Below are positions 36,486 through 48,341 of a stretch of 64,000 bases of DNA, piece after piece. The stretch is from Membranipora membranacea (taxonomy: Eukaryota; Bryozoa; Gymnolaemata; Cheilostomatida; Membraniporidae): assembly GCA_914767715.1 (NCBI GenBank), contig OU612066.1, positions 2,301,001 through 2,365,000 on the forward strand, in the 5' to 3' direction. Position 1 is the first letter of the stretch. Every line of letters begins with the position of its first letter. The notes under the pieces are model-generated. The model made no database searches. It saw only the letters and a list, made by a program, of their open reading frames with translations, and had not been told where the DNA came from. The translations under genes and the position numbers were made by a program.

Positions 36486-39400
36486 GCTGTTATGAATTGT
36501 GCAGATAATTAAATATATGACTGAGAAATCCATAACTGTCCTTCAAAAATTGAAAGCTCAGATCAAATTTGAACTCTGCGGTTGGGAAATGATTGTTTTT
36601 CAAAAAAGGATATTTCATCTTGGCAACGTTCTTGTTGAAGTCTTAATGCAGTATTGAGGTGTGATGCTTGCTGTGTCAGTACAAAAATATTGGAAACTAA
36701 ATTGTTTGATCAAATCTCAGAGCTGCAATTTCCTGTTTCTGCAGCTAGCTTCCCTGAGCTATGAACCGATGATAAATTTGTTCTCAGAGTGTTAAATCCT
36801 ATATGATTTGAAGATATACCTACCTAATTTATATTCTAGATAAAATTTGATCCAGCTTGCATGCAATCTGGTTTTCTCCCTTTTACTCAAGTGACTACAA
36901 TTTCGAATGCAGGCAGACTGTACCAAACTTGGTTTATTGATAATCAGCTATACCTATGTTTACATAAACCTAAAGTTTGTTTGTTCAAATGTGTAACGTT
37001 CAAGCTAGGATACTATGACTATGAATTATATTGAATCACAAAATGGGCCAAATTGTTACGTTTTGCTAGTTGAAATACTTCAGTACATAGAAATTTCCTA
37101 AATCAGTATTGATATGATATAACTCAATTTTATAATCATGAAAACTCATAATATATGAATCCTAGCACAAATTGACAAACAACTTTTGTATAACTTGTAA
37201 AATTTGTCACCCTTTCATGCTGATACTTCGTTGCATCATTGTTAAACTCAAACCAAGAAGTTGTCTCTTCCTCCTTGTTCAGACATTTTCTGCAGTATTC
37301 CAGGATTTTCAAACCAGCCTTATTAACTGAAATGTGACAAGCAAAGGCAGAGTTTTCTACTATCGTATTTAGCCTAGTACATTAGTTTTTAGTTGACGAG
37401 TAAACCACTCTGATCTAAAACATTAATGCTAAGATATATGTGAGGGTAATAGTAACCTGAACTTTTCTATCAGTTATGTCCCTAGTCCCTTGTATTAATG
37501 TATATTTGAATATTTTATAATCAAATACAATTATACCATTCAGCACCTCCTTGAATTTTCTCATCTATTGAAATGATGAGACAACTTCAATGAAGCTTTT
37601 TTGTTTTCTTGGAAGGCTGATTTTGTAAAACATTCTCATCCAATGAAAATTATGCCAATAAAGTTAAAAAAAAAAAACTCCGCATTTTAGACACCCAGCC
37701 TTTTTTTTAAACAATGTGATGTCCCTCAAATTAACAAAATGTTTCATGCAAGAGTTTAGAGTGCTTGATCTTCTGAGGTTTAGCAACAGAGGTGTTTTTT
37801 TTTATTACCTAGAAGAATATTGTGACAAATGGCTGATCAGGGAACTTACTTTGATTGCTTGATAATCTTTCTAATCACTAAATCAAATGGTTTTTACTTT
37901 AACTGTGACATTATGCGTCATGAAATAATTCAGCGGTCGGCAACGAGGAACATTTTACCAGACCTATGTTATGTAAAAAAGCTGGAGTTATAAAATCTAT
38001 CCTAATTACATGATTTTATTGTTGACTAGAGCAAGAGTCATTTTGTAAAAATAGCTGATAATCGAACACACTCTCTTTGTATTTGTATTTGTATTTTCAG
38101 AAATGAATGTAGGACATCTTCTCGCTGCAAAACTATTTTCAGAAACTATGTAGGTATCAAAAACGTGCCAACTCCTTGTAAGAATCTCCGCTCTTTAATT
38201 CTAACCTTTGTAAGCATTCAATTTTATCAATACCATGATATTGGATGCAAAAACTAAACTATAACTAAACTAAACAAGTTGATCATAGATTATAGAAGTC
38301 TAGTAGCTTATCTTTAGGGATTCTGTAAATAGATTTAGTAATATATAGAAGTTTTTATTTCTTTTTATATCTTCGATCCCCCAAATTTTAGACAGAGAGA
38401 ACTGGAATAATTTCAGGGATATGGGAGATTGTGAAATACATAAACTGTTCGATACAGATTACATCATGATGAAGTTAAATCCAAATTTTTTACAAGTTGC
38501 ATTCAGACAAATTGGTTTATTATTTTTCACCATGCTACCTTTGGCAAACTCAGAAACAATCTTTTAAAGTGTCAGTTCTACTGGGCCATTTTTTGTGCGG
38601 TTTTAAATATCTCAGGCTGAAATGTCATTAGGGGATAAGAAAGCCTGTGAACCTATTAGCAGTAAAACTACTGGAAAGTCTGAAAATTGGGATAGTGGAT
38701 TATAGTGATGTATTGCCTTCACCTGACCACTGTGAACCCCTATGATCCTCGCTATTACATTTATAAAAAAAAGAGCTTTTATCCACATTTTTTTGATTTA
38801 TTTGCCCTATGAACTCACAATGTTCCATTTACAGAGGTGATATATCCATTTCTAATAAGAATGACCCTTTAAACAAATTTCCCGAATGACTAATCACACT
38901 TCTTAATGCGTTTATTGACATCAATTCATTTTAACAATGATCCTCCAATTGTTTTAATTTGAAAACATTGGATAAAGAAATTGATAAAATATAAGGAGAA
39001 AGTGAAAAGAAAGTTTATATCTAGTGGTTAAAAGACATTTTTAACGACAAAAGATTTATTTAAAGATCTCAGGTGTTGTGGTGGGTTGATGGAAACAATA
39101 ATGATGTTGTTGAGAAAATTATAATTAGGAGGTTTGAGAGTATGAATGTCTCACATCAGAGGACGATGCAAAATAATAAATCAATACAATATAATCTGGT
39201 TCAATTAAGCTGCCATATAATCATCCAAACTAAAAACAAACTTGCTTGCGCTACAGCAAGCCAGCTGAGTGTGATCTCCAATCTTGCTCTGCCTACCTTT
39301 TATGCCAAGTATTGCAATATTTTAGATCTAACTCACTCTGATTTTCACCCTGTAGAGATCAAACTACTTTAATTTGAGTAATAAAGGCATGACCCCTACT

Positions 39401-40037
39401 CAGCCTTCTACCCGAGTAGTAGAATTAAATGCTGCCAATTCCACAAAACAAAGCTAAGAGTAGGTAGTTAAGCGACTTGTTTTGTCCATCACTTTTAATA
39501 AATATATGTGATGAATCTTCTTCGAAATCATAACTACCTTGGATATTTAAACAAATAGGAAATTGAATGAGGGGCTGTGAACAATCTATATTAGAACGTG
39601 AAAGTTTATAGCTTGCTGAGTTCAAATTGATGACATTTTCTTTAGAAAAATGTTATTAAAAACAAAAACTCTGCTGTTGGCAATAATCATTCCAGAAGCA
39701 TATGAAAGTGAATTTTTCATCTGTGCATTGTCGTTGTTGAGGTTTTGATGCGTTTCAGAAGTGTGAAGGTTGCCGTGTTGGTAGTGCAAGATACAAAAGC
39801 GTAGGCTTTTGACAAAATCTCAAAGCCGCAATATCCTTTTGATGCAAATTGGCACCTGGGCTTTATCAATCTAACAAAGATTAATACTTGTGCTCAAAAA
39901 TCTGTGACTGCTCCTTAGAAATATAGAAGAAAGCAGATATATTGTTGGTTATAATAGGAAAAAGCGTTATTAAAAAAAAATTTAGATTTTGTATATAGTT
40001 ATCAGGTTACAAATCCAAATGCAGGAAAAAATGTAAT
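36486..40037. other. No gene recognised
   Basis: Long AT-rich stretch. The plus-strand ORF at 39,073-39,372 is unsupported by splice sites or a recognisable motif. Confidence 0.3.
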
Positions 40038-40665
40038 CAAAATCTCTTGAAAATTAATTGAGGAACTATTTAAAAAGATGAGAAAATTGATAACTGCTCT
40101 CAAAAATATATTAGATTAATGGCTGGTGCACATTGTCCCAGACGACCATCCCAGATAGCCATCCCAGTCAATTTGAACATGAAAATGACACAATCCCAGA
40201 TTGTCTGGGTCCGTCTGGGATAGTATCTGGAAAGTTCGTAATCGTCAAACTTTCCTGATGCTATCCCTGACGGACCCAGACTCATTTTGCATCTGGGTGC
40301 TATGTGAACCAGACATTTGGATGATCTGGGATCATCTGGGACGATCTGGGACTATCTGGGGCGATCCTTAACAATGTGAACATCATCCCAGCACTATCCC
40401 AGACAAAAACCTAACTTTTAGTCTGGGATGAATTTCATAATGTGAACATAAGACTGGGACCGTCTGGGATAAGGATCTGGGATGGCATCCCAATGCCATC
40501 TGGGACAATGTGAACCAGCCATTAGAAAGTTGAGATAGCATGTTGAGTTAGATTAGAAAAACCAACTGCACTTATCATCATTCCAGTAGCACAATACAGG
40601 GCATTTTTATCACAGCATCGTTCTTGACACTAGATGGTGTTTTGAAGTGTGATGATCTTGACAAA
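40038..40665. repeat. Repeat copy split by the MITE
   Basis: Matches 36,262-36,485 on both sides of the insert: 40,038-40,118 and 40,523-40,665. The matching blocks include AAATCTCTTGAAAATTAATT and CAGGGCATTTTTATCACAGC. Confidence 0.85.
40119..40522. mobile_element. 404-bp MITE with TA target-site duplication
   Basis: Terminal inverted repeats begin ATGGCTGGT(G/T)CACATTG and continue with TCCCAGA (24 bp, one mismatch). TA flanks both sides (40,117-40,118 and 40,523-40,524), and the duplicated locus at 36,335 shows the empty site. The whole element is rich in TCCCAGA/TCTGGGA in both orientations, so the transcript would fold into a long hairpin. The TA duplication points to the Tc1/mariner (IS630) group. 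No coding capacity is present. Confidence 0.9.
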
Positions 40666-43600
40666 GTGGATTAAACTTGATCTAGTGATCACTAAACATT
40701 CATTTGGTATAAGCAAAGGAAGGAGGCTATCATAATCTCTTCAGTTTATCTAGTAGAAATAAATTTAACAATAATGCCAAAAATCAATCTGCCATCACAA
40801 ATGACATATTCCTAAGAGAAGATCTTTTCCTGGTTGCTAGCTTACAGACAGTAGTTGGATAACAGGACAGTAAGACAAAGTATTCTTACATGGCAATGCC
40901 TTCAGGTTTCATCTGGTTGTCCTAGTCTTCTACATGCTGCTCTTAGTATATCACAGTGAGGATTGCATTAGGACAATTCAACGATTAATATATATCAAGT
41001 ATAATCAAAAAATTGGCAATATCTTATACAGAAATACTTACCTATTAACAGCTATATATATCTCTACATTTAACCAAAAGACTGATATGTTCAACTGTCA
41101 TACCTTCAAACCATATATTTGTCATTTGGTGCTAGGATACAAAGGCTATACATTACCTGAGTTTAAAATGAGATATTGATATATGAGTAATAATTGAAAG
41201 GCTTCAGTACACAGACATTTCACAGATTTTCATCATAGAGTCACACTTCGAAGTCAACACAAGCGTACAGTATTGTTACATGACCTACTTTGAGCAGCAT
41301 TTTAAAATGATGAGTTTTCCAAAAAGTAACCCAAAACCTTTTACCTCCGACTAGCGCATCATTTTTTATTTTATTAAGATTAAAAAGGACTCGGTGAGAA
41401 ATTACCTGCCATGTTATTATCTAGCCTTCAAAAAAATGTATGAACGCGTGTTAGGTGAAATATCACGTATTACCAGGTTATGCAGCCATATAAAGATGAT
41501 CCACGCAACAAGGTTTGGGCCGTTTGAAAACTGTAACAATAATTTGGATGTTTGTACTGCCGCTATAAATTCTTCTATACTTAAAAAAAGTGAGGTGAGA
41601 GCATTTTGGATTAAATAAGAAGGCACTCATTGATTAAATGTAGAATCATAAATGATCTCTATAGCCGTGGCGCTGCTTATTCTCTTTGTTGCAGTTTTAT
41701 TGGCAAGCAACCAGACAATGAATGGCATTGAATGGCACTGTTTCCCATTTTCTCTCTGGTTACAAAGTAGTCTATGCACTTTGCAGGATATGCGTGGATT
41801 TTTCATCTCATTACTTCTACATTAAAGGGCAACCAAGGTTTCAAACAACTTCTCATTGATGGCCATTGATTAATAGCAGATTGCACCTTCTGCATGGGGA
41901 AAAAGACAAAATATAATTCGGATGATTATTCAGCCAGAATTCTTGTGAAACATTTCTTCCATCAGGTACTCAAACTCAGCTCAAAGAGAATACCACATAG
42001 CAGTTTCCTGTTCCTGTTATTATTTAGCCTGTGCTCTATAATTATTACAGCAAAGTCTTGGAACCTCCCCTAAACTGAAGTGTTACCCAGCTTAGAGTCA
42101 GCAACTACTTTGAGTTTTGCATCGCGTAATGCACAAAGCTGATGCTGCCCAGCACATTATTTGCTACCCATTAATGCATTGCTGCGAAACCTTGGATGCC
42201 CTTTAATCTTACTTCATATAGCCTAGGGTCCAATAATACACATTATATGACCTTTTGTCAATGTCATGAATGACCGCCCTTATTCAAAATGAAAGAAATT
42301 CTGGCTGACATTTTCTTCACTACTTGGCAGTGAATATCTCTGCTCATGGGTATTTCCCAAACATGAGGCTACTTTTCCCAGAGTCTGACTGGAAAACTCT
42401 CATACCTGGAGCAATATAGTAGGTGGCATGAATAGAAATCAATAGATATTGCACTTCTAGTGCTCCCCTTGATTAACTTATAATACTCAAGGGCAGACAA
42501 CTCCAGCAAGATCCTGCATTGTTCTCAGACTTTCTCTCGCCCGGGGGGCCGTCGGACGAGGGGCAAAAGTCTTGGGGGCTCAGACTAGTTACAAAGTAAT
42601 TATGGAAAGGGATGACTTACTATTGAGCTGAGAATATTGGAAAAGTTGTAAACGGACCTAGAGAATAAATACTAATCAATATTTTTAGCTGGTATCGGCT
42701 CCCATGTGTATGTCTCCCAATTTCCCTGATGATATGTGTTGCCTCATACCGGCAAAAGATTTACGTTTGTATGCAGCATGGCAAAGCGACGTATATTTAC
42801 CGTCTATGCAATCAATTGTCTTGAAACTTCCTCAAAAACTAGTCAGTTTTAGCAATCCATACAGATTATTGATTTAGTTTTCAAAATTTGTGAAAAGCCT
42901 TCTGCAAAACATCCAGGAGTTCAACAAAGACAGAGAGTTGTTGATAGAGTGAGCAATGAAAATCTTTTGCCAGGTCCTAAACAAACACTTTTTTATTTAG
43001 AGATCACCGATAACGATGTAGGTGTTCGGAGAATCGGATAAGATTTTCTCATTATTTTACTCAACAAGCTATCAGCTTTCTATCTCCTCTCAATCCTTTG
43101 AAGAACAGTGATGGATCTTCTCATTTATCAAAAACTTTGCTCGATCAAATAGTCCAGATACAAATGTCTGTCAATAGGAAATGGCAGCTTTGAGTTTTTT
43201 TAAATAGCCTATGTTTTCACTTAGACATGGCCTGATGCAAGAAGAAAGACCTGGTCAAATTCTCCTATCATGTACTACTAGAATAATAATTTTCATAAAA
43301 ACTAAAATATCATTTTTTCATAATTTGCTCATAAAGCTATCAGCTTTCTCGCTCCTCCTCTTTCGCTGACTTTCGATGAAATGAGCCTTTGTACCAAATT
43401 GCATCAACAGGAAATTGCAGCCTTGAATCGTAAGAAAACAATTTAAAGCTCAACACTGTATTCACTATTCTAACAAGTGGACCAACATGATGATGTATGT
43501 CTTGCCTTTGGCAGCCTAACAAAGCGCTTTGCAAATTATGTAAAAAGAATGTCCGCAGTAAGTTGTCAGTGCCTTCTGATATTGTATTGTCAGACTAATT

Positions 43601-44754
43601 GTTTATTGTTGAGAACATTTATTTTAGTGCTTTATAGTATTGAATTCCAGTACATACACTAGTTGATATAAGTACCAACCACACATTGACCTGGATGACT
43701 TAGGTACCAATAGAACATCCAATGTATCCAAGTACATTTGTGATCATAATATGCACAAATGTAATATCAATTCCTGATTATCAATTTGTTATACACACTC
43801 TGAAGCTCAACACAGAAGTTTAAGTAAGTACTTTGAAAACATGCATATTATTTTCTTGATGTACGAGTTTAAGAGAATATGATAATATCCAATAGTATGA
43901 TTAAAGAACAATATGAAGAGAGCATATAATATAATATAAAAGCAAACCGGATGACCAATATGTATTCAACTACATGAGGACTGTGAATATCAACACAAAA
44001 AGTTGGCATGAGTAATTTGAAGACGCCCATATATTAACACATCATTACGCCACCAATCTACTGTTTTAGTACGTATAGCATCTTAACCTCAAGCTTTTGC
44101 CGAGTTTGAATAGCATAATTTTTGGCATTTAAACTCTCATTTCCAGACGAGACAGAAGCTAATTCACACACTGTTGCAGCCTTTTTAAAAGGAGCTCATT
44201 AAAACAACCGAAGACTTAATTTCCTGGCCTCTCTCTTATCTCTCCTATCATCAAGATTAATTGAAACCTTGATGAGCTCCTTATAAGAGTGTTGACACTT
44301 ATTACCTTTACATTCCTCTGTCCTTATCAAGCTAGTTGTCAAATAAGTAATTGAATATTATACGCAGCAAAGATGATTTTCTTAAAAATAATGTAATAGT
44401 ATGGCGCAAGAGAGATTTTGAGGCATTCTACCATAATAACCATTAAGTTTGATAGCAAAATGACACCTAATCAAGAACAACAAAAAATGAATTATATGTT
44501 TATAGGCTTTTCCTCCAGCATTAAAATAACAGACATGGAGGATTCTCAACCAAATCAGAGAATCCATGGTCAGAACTTTAAGAGAATCTTGAATTCAAAT
44601 GAGGGTAGGAGGTATGAGTTGTCTTTTGAATATAAGTTGAATCTCTATAGAAATTGGAGGAAGCTGTACCAATCATTACAATTTTCCAGTCAAACTGATC
44701 CCCTAGCTGTAGCCTATCAAATTCTATTTCATCTATTCTATATATCTATTCGTT
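40666..44754. other. No gene recognised
   Basis: AT-rich non-coding DNA. Short ORFs at 40,934-41,179, 41,394-41,618 and 44,418-44,834 have no recognisable motif or splice context. The last overlaps the 3' end of the minus-strand lectin-like gene. Confidence 0.3.
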
Positions 44755-46997
44755 TTAATATGTTTCGGCAGATGTGTATCCCGCTATGTAAACTTCACTC
44801 ATTTGTAGGATTGCAAAACTTCCAGTATAATTGAGCTGTATCATAAGATAACGCCCTCTCTGATAATATTCCCATTGTGAGCTGCTGTAGTTATAGAGTT
44901 TTCTGTCTGAAGATGTACACTCAAATTCTGTCAGAGAACCAGCTTCAACAACATCCACCTGATAGTAACACAGGTTAGAGGCCTGTGCAAGTGAGGATGC
45001 CTGGCTGTGTGCACCGACGTAGAACGCAACATCATGGAACCGCTCATTGACCTCAACTAAAAATACAGGAAAGTAGATTGCTATGGACTGGGATAGGGTA
45101 AGCATTTTCCGCGTTTTCCAAAAAAAACACTCCAAATTAAACTTCTAGTAGTGTCAATCATCTTTAGCCTTAGCCTTAAAGTATTTCAAATTGTTTCACT
45201 GCTGTCATTTCTGACAAGCCAAGCAGAACATACTGCCGGACTATGAAATGCTTTGGTCTGTGGGTATCTTTCAAAAGGTTATGCAATGTTACCATTTTAT
45301 GCAGAATTATTTTACTATTGTTATTATAGTGCTACACAAATGGATGGTGCATATAGAAATTCATGAAAGTTGTAGAATAGCTCAAGATTAGTTTCCTTAG
45401 CTATCTTTATCGCTACCGAAAGCTATTATCACAACAGACAATACTTTCATCAGACTGAAATAACGTTACGTTGTGACAAGTCATGTGACCTGCAGGGAGC
45501 CACCAAAACAAGCAAATAAACAGAATCGAGAGGAGCTTTTTATCTGGCTATATCTCAGGAAATTATGTGCATCCATCCTCAAAACTTTACAAGATGTAAT
45601 CTGAGACATTAATGAACATAATGAGAAACTAATAAGGTTATTGACCAATTAGCCTAGAAGTTATGAGTGAAAAACCATACAGAGAAGCATGATGGTTCTA
45701 CAGTAGTAACTTGGTTGGGCCATTAGCATAATTTATGAAAACAGATTATCAGCTACCAGAGTGTTACCCTTATTTATACCAGAATTTAATTTAATATTAT
45801 TTGGTGTTAATTTGTTCAGTAGGCCTAATGATACATTTCAATTTGCTTCTCTACTGTGACGACTTCAATGCACAATAAATAACAGCCTCATTCATGAAAA
45901 TTTGAACTTACGACTTCCATTCCAAAACGCTCTTGTTTGAACAGAAACAGACAAAACCAGTTGCTCAGCTTCCATGTCTAATTTGAACCATGGGTAAGGA
46001 TCGCCAGAATCAGCTGTATGCATGAATGTATTGATATCTCCGTCTATGGCTTTAGACCCGTTACGATTGTAGCCAACACTAGATACGTCAGTGACCTTCC
46101 CTGATCAATGTAAAAGAGTCACATCCATGAACGATGATAGCACTCAATTTGAGTGCCATGGTGACTGATTCATTCTAAACTTTGACTTATTATTGAGAGT
46201 GTACTGACACAGCTCTGATATAGGTGTGAGGTGTAGCGTGGGCCTCGACCTTCACATTCTAACGGTTCATATGGCGAGGCTGAGGTGCGTGTATGAGATG
46301 AGGGCAAATATGTAAAAAATTGCAATTTTTCAACTGAGTATCCAAATAACACCGAACTTGATTATTCATTTACAAACATTTATAATCGAAATAATATTGT
46401 TATAAATATTCTTTAATAATTGATATATTTCTGTGGCATCTTCAATTCAGAGAACAGCATATTTCTTTGCAATATTTGTTGTAACTAAATTGAATTTTTT
46501 CCATCAGAGAAACACATACCTAGAGCAAGGTCATCAGAGTAAACCAAATCATGATCAACCAGCGAAAAGATGATCGGCTCACTAGAAGACCCACTGCTGC
46601 CTCGTCTAAATCCAATCTGTTGGGATATGTTGCATTGTAAGCTGGTAGACTCATAATGAAACGAGTAACACTTTTCACCATTATAAATTGGGTAATATAA
46701 ACAAATACTCCCACATTCGATCAGTCTTCTTGCTGAGGTACGTATTGGATTAAACAGTTCAACCCCTTCTGATATACTGATCCGATAGAATCTAGCAGAT
46801 AGATCCTTGTCTGAAAACAAGAAATTAAGATTTACTCATAAATAAGATAATAGCCCAAACATCAAAGCTGGGGAAAAATGGTATTTACATGAATCATAGT
46901 ATTATACCAAATTTATCTCACCTCCATGGACCTCAGAAGCTACGGTGACGGCCAGCACAGCTATGAGAAGTACTTGTGATAAATTTCCTCCCTCCAT
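44755..46997 (-). CDS. Secreted PAN-like + F-type-lectin-like protein, inverted paralogue, four exons
   Basis: Exons 46,997-46,922, 46,810-46,520, 46,100-45,912 and 45,056-44,755 join in phase 1 and give 285 residues. Exon 1 has exactly the length of exon 1 in the plus-strand gene at 33 kb, and all introns are at the same positions. The signal peptide, the PAN-like cysteine domain (CGSICLYY, GEKCYSF) and the lectin-like domain (AIDGDINTFM, PYPWFKLDM, NERFHDVAFYVG, FECTSS, GRYLMIQL, EVYIAGY) are all kept with no stops. Homology to the other locus continues about 350 bp upstream of the ATG, so the promoter was duplicated too. The RGDCC motif is missing here as well. A secreted recognition protein is the likeliest role, by inference only. 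Confidence 0.85.
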
Positions 46998-47355
46998 CTT
47001 TGGGAGCAGTCTACTCAATGACAGCTAGATTGAATTCTGTATGTTGCAAAATGCATATGGAATATTATTATTAAGGATATTGGTTTTTTTCTCATCATTT
47101 TGAATAATTAAAAAGAGGTGTCAGCAAATATTTCATTAAAACTGAATAGCTTTCAGAGGATGCACAGGCAACAAATGGTTCTCTTACTCAATGCAAACTT
47201 TGATAATTACTTTCATGGTGAAAAACCCCAATGCAATACTCTTTTAGGATGTTCACAAGAATTTTGCTTTTTAATATTTTTTCTCGACATGAATAACATT
47301 ATTGTACATGAATACACTTGTCATAAAAAGGATTAAAGCTTGATGACTTTTCTGA
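46998..47355 (-). promoter_or_regulatory. Duplicated upstream region shared with the plus-strand paralogue
   Basis: In reverse complement this matches 32,620-32,958: blocks ATGAGAAAAAAACCAATATC, ATATTTGCTGACAC and AATATTAAAAAGCAAAA occur in the same order relative to the ATG. Conservation of this flank suggests that the core promoter was copied with the gene. No specific factor site is claimed. Confidence 0.5.
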
Positions 47356-47523
47356 GTATATTACAATCTCTCATTGTCATATATAACAAATTCTATTTTT
47401 TCATACAGCAAAAAAACAAAGCTTGGGGATGGAAGGAGACATTCACAGGATACACTGATCTTTTCATGCTCATCAACTACATAATCATTTAGACAACATA
47501 GTGTTTTTTCCCCCAACCAATCT

Positions 47524-47910
47524 TGTTACACCCACAAGTGTAATAATTTTCAAAACTTGTAATAACACCCACAAATGTAATAATCTCTTCCCTCAAATGT
47601 AATAACCAACCACAAGTGTAATTACTTCTTCCCTCAAGTGTAATAAAATGCTTCATCCACAAGTGTAATAATCTGTTCCCTAAAATGTAATAAAAAAAAA
47701 ATCACCCACAAGTGTAATAATCTCTTCCCTCAAATGTAATAATTTTATTCGGGTTAATTGTATTGGAGAATAGAGAGGTTAGATCATCTGACAGCGCTAT
47801 TACTGTGTTATATGCGCCTTTTGGTGTTTTTTTTGCACTCCAAATTGTCATAATAGGGCTTTAAATCATATGAAAATCAATCCGTTTGAGTTGTATAGGG
47901 GAGACAACGT
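47524..47910. repeat. Left terminal inverted repeat of the Ginger-like element
   Basis: Begins TGTTACACCC. The outer ~220 bp is an array alternating CACAAGTGTAATAA and CTCAAATGTAATAA separated by TCTCTTCC-type spacers. The inner part is unique (GACAGCGCTATTACTGTG; CACTCCAAATTGTCATAATA) and runs to GGGGAGACAAC. Confidence 0.95.
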
Positions 47911-48341
47911 AATTGTAAATGGCTAAAAATTTGAATCCTATGAAAATCAATCCATCATTCATCCATCCATGTAATCATTTTTCACCATACCTATTCTGCA
48001 GCTAGCGGGCCATTTTTCTTTCCTAACTTTCAATAAAACTCCTAAATTTGACTGCAGTGGAGCACACCTAGTTAGTAGCACCGCAATGGACTGGAGGAAA
48101 AGGTTATGAGTTAGAGGCCTAACTCATTCTAGTTATAAACCTATTGATTTGTATCATCAGCCGGTGTGAAAAAAACCAGATTTGTTTGGAATGTGTTGGA
48201 ATAGCATGGGCATAGGCTTAGTGCAAGGAAGACAAAGCTGATAAAAATTACACTACCTACTGTCAGTGGATGAAGCACAACTTGAGTTTTAGTGATCAGA
48301 TAATATGCCAACAATTTTTTATCAAAGGCTGCGCCGGAACC
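47911..48341. other. Subterminal non-coding DNA of the Ginger-like element
   Basis: Contains a short direct repeat CCTATGAAAATCAATCC and an ATCCATCCAT run at about 47,958. No gene. Confidence 0.5.

Noticed and set aside
47524-47760. CRISPR-like array
   Set aside because: Regular short repeats, but with no unique spacers of constant length, in an animal genome, and mirrored at the other end of the element as a TIR.
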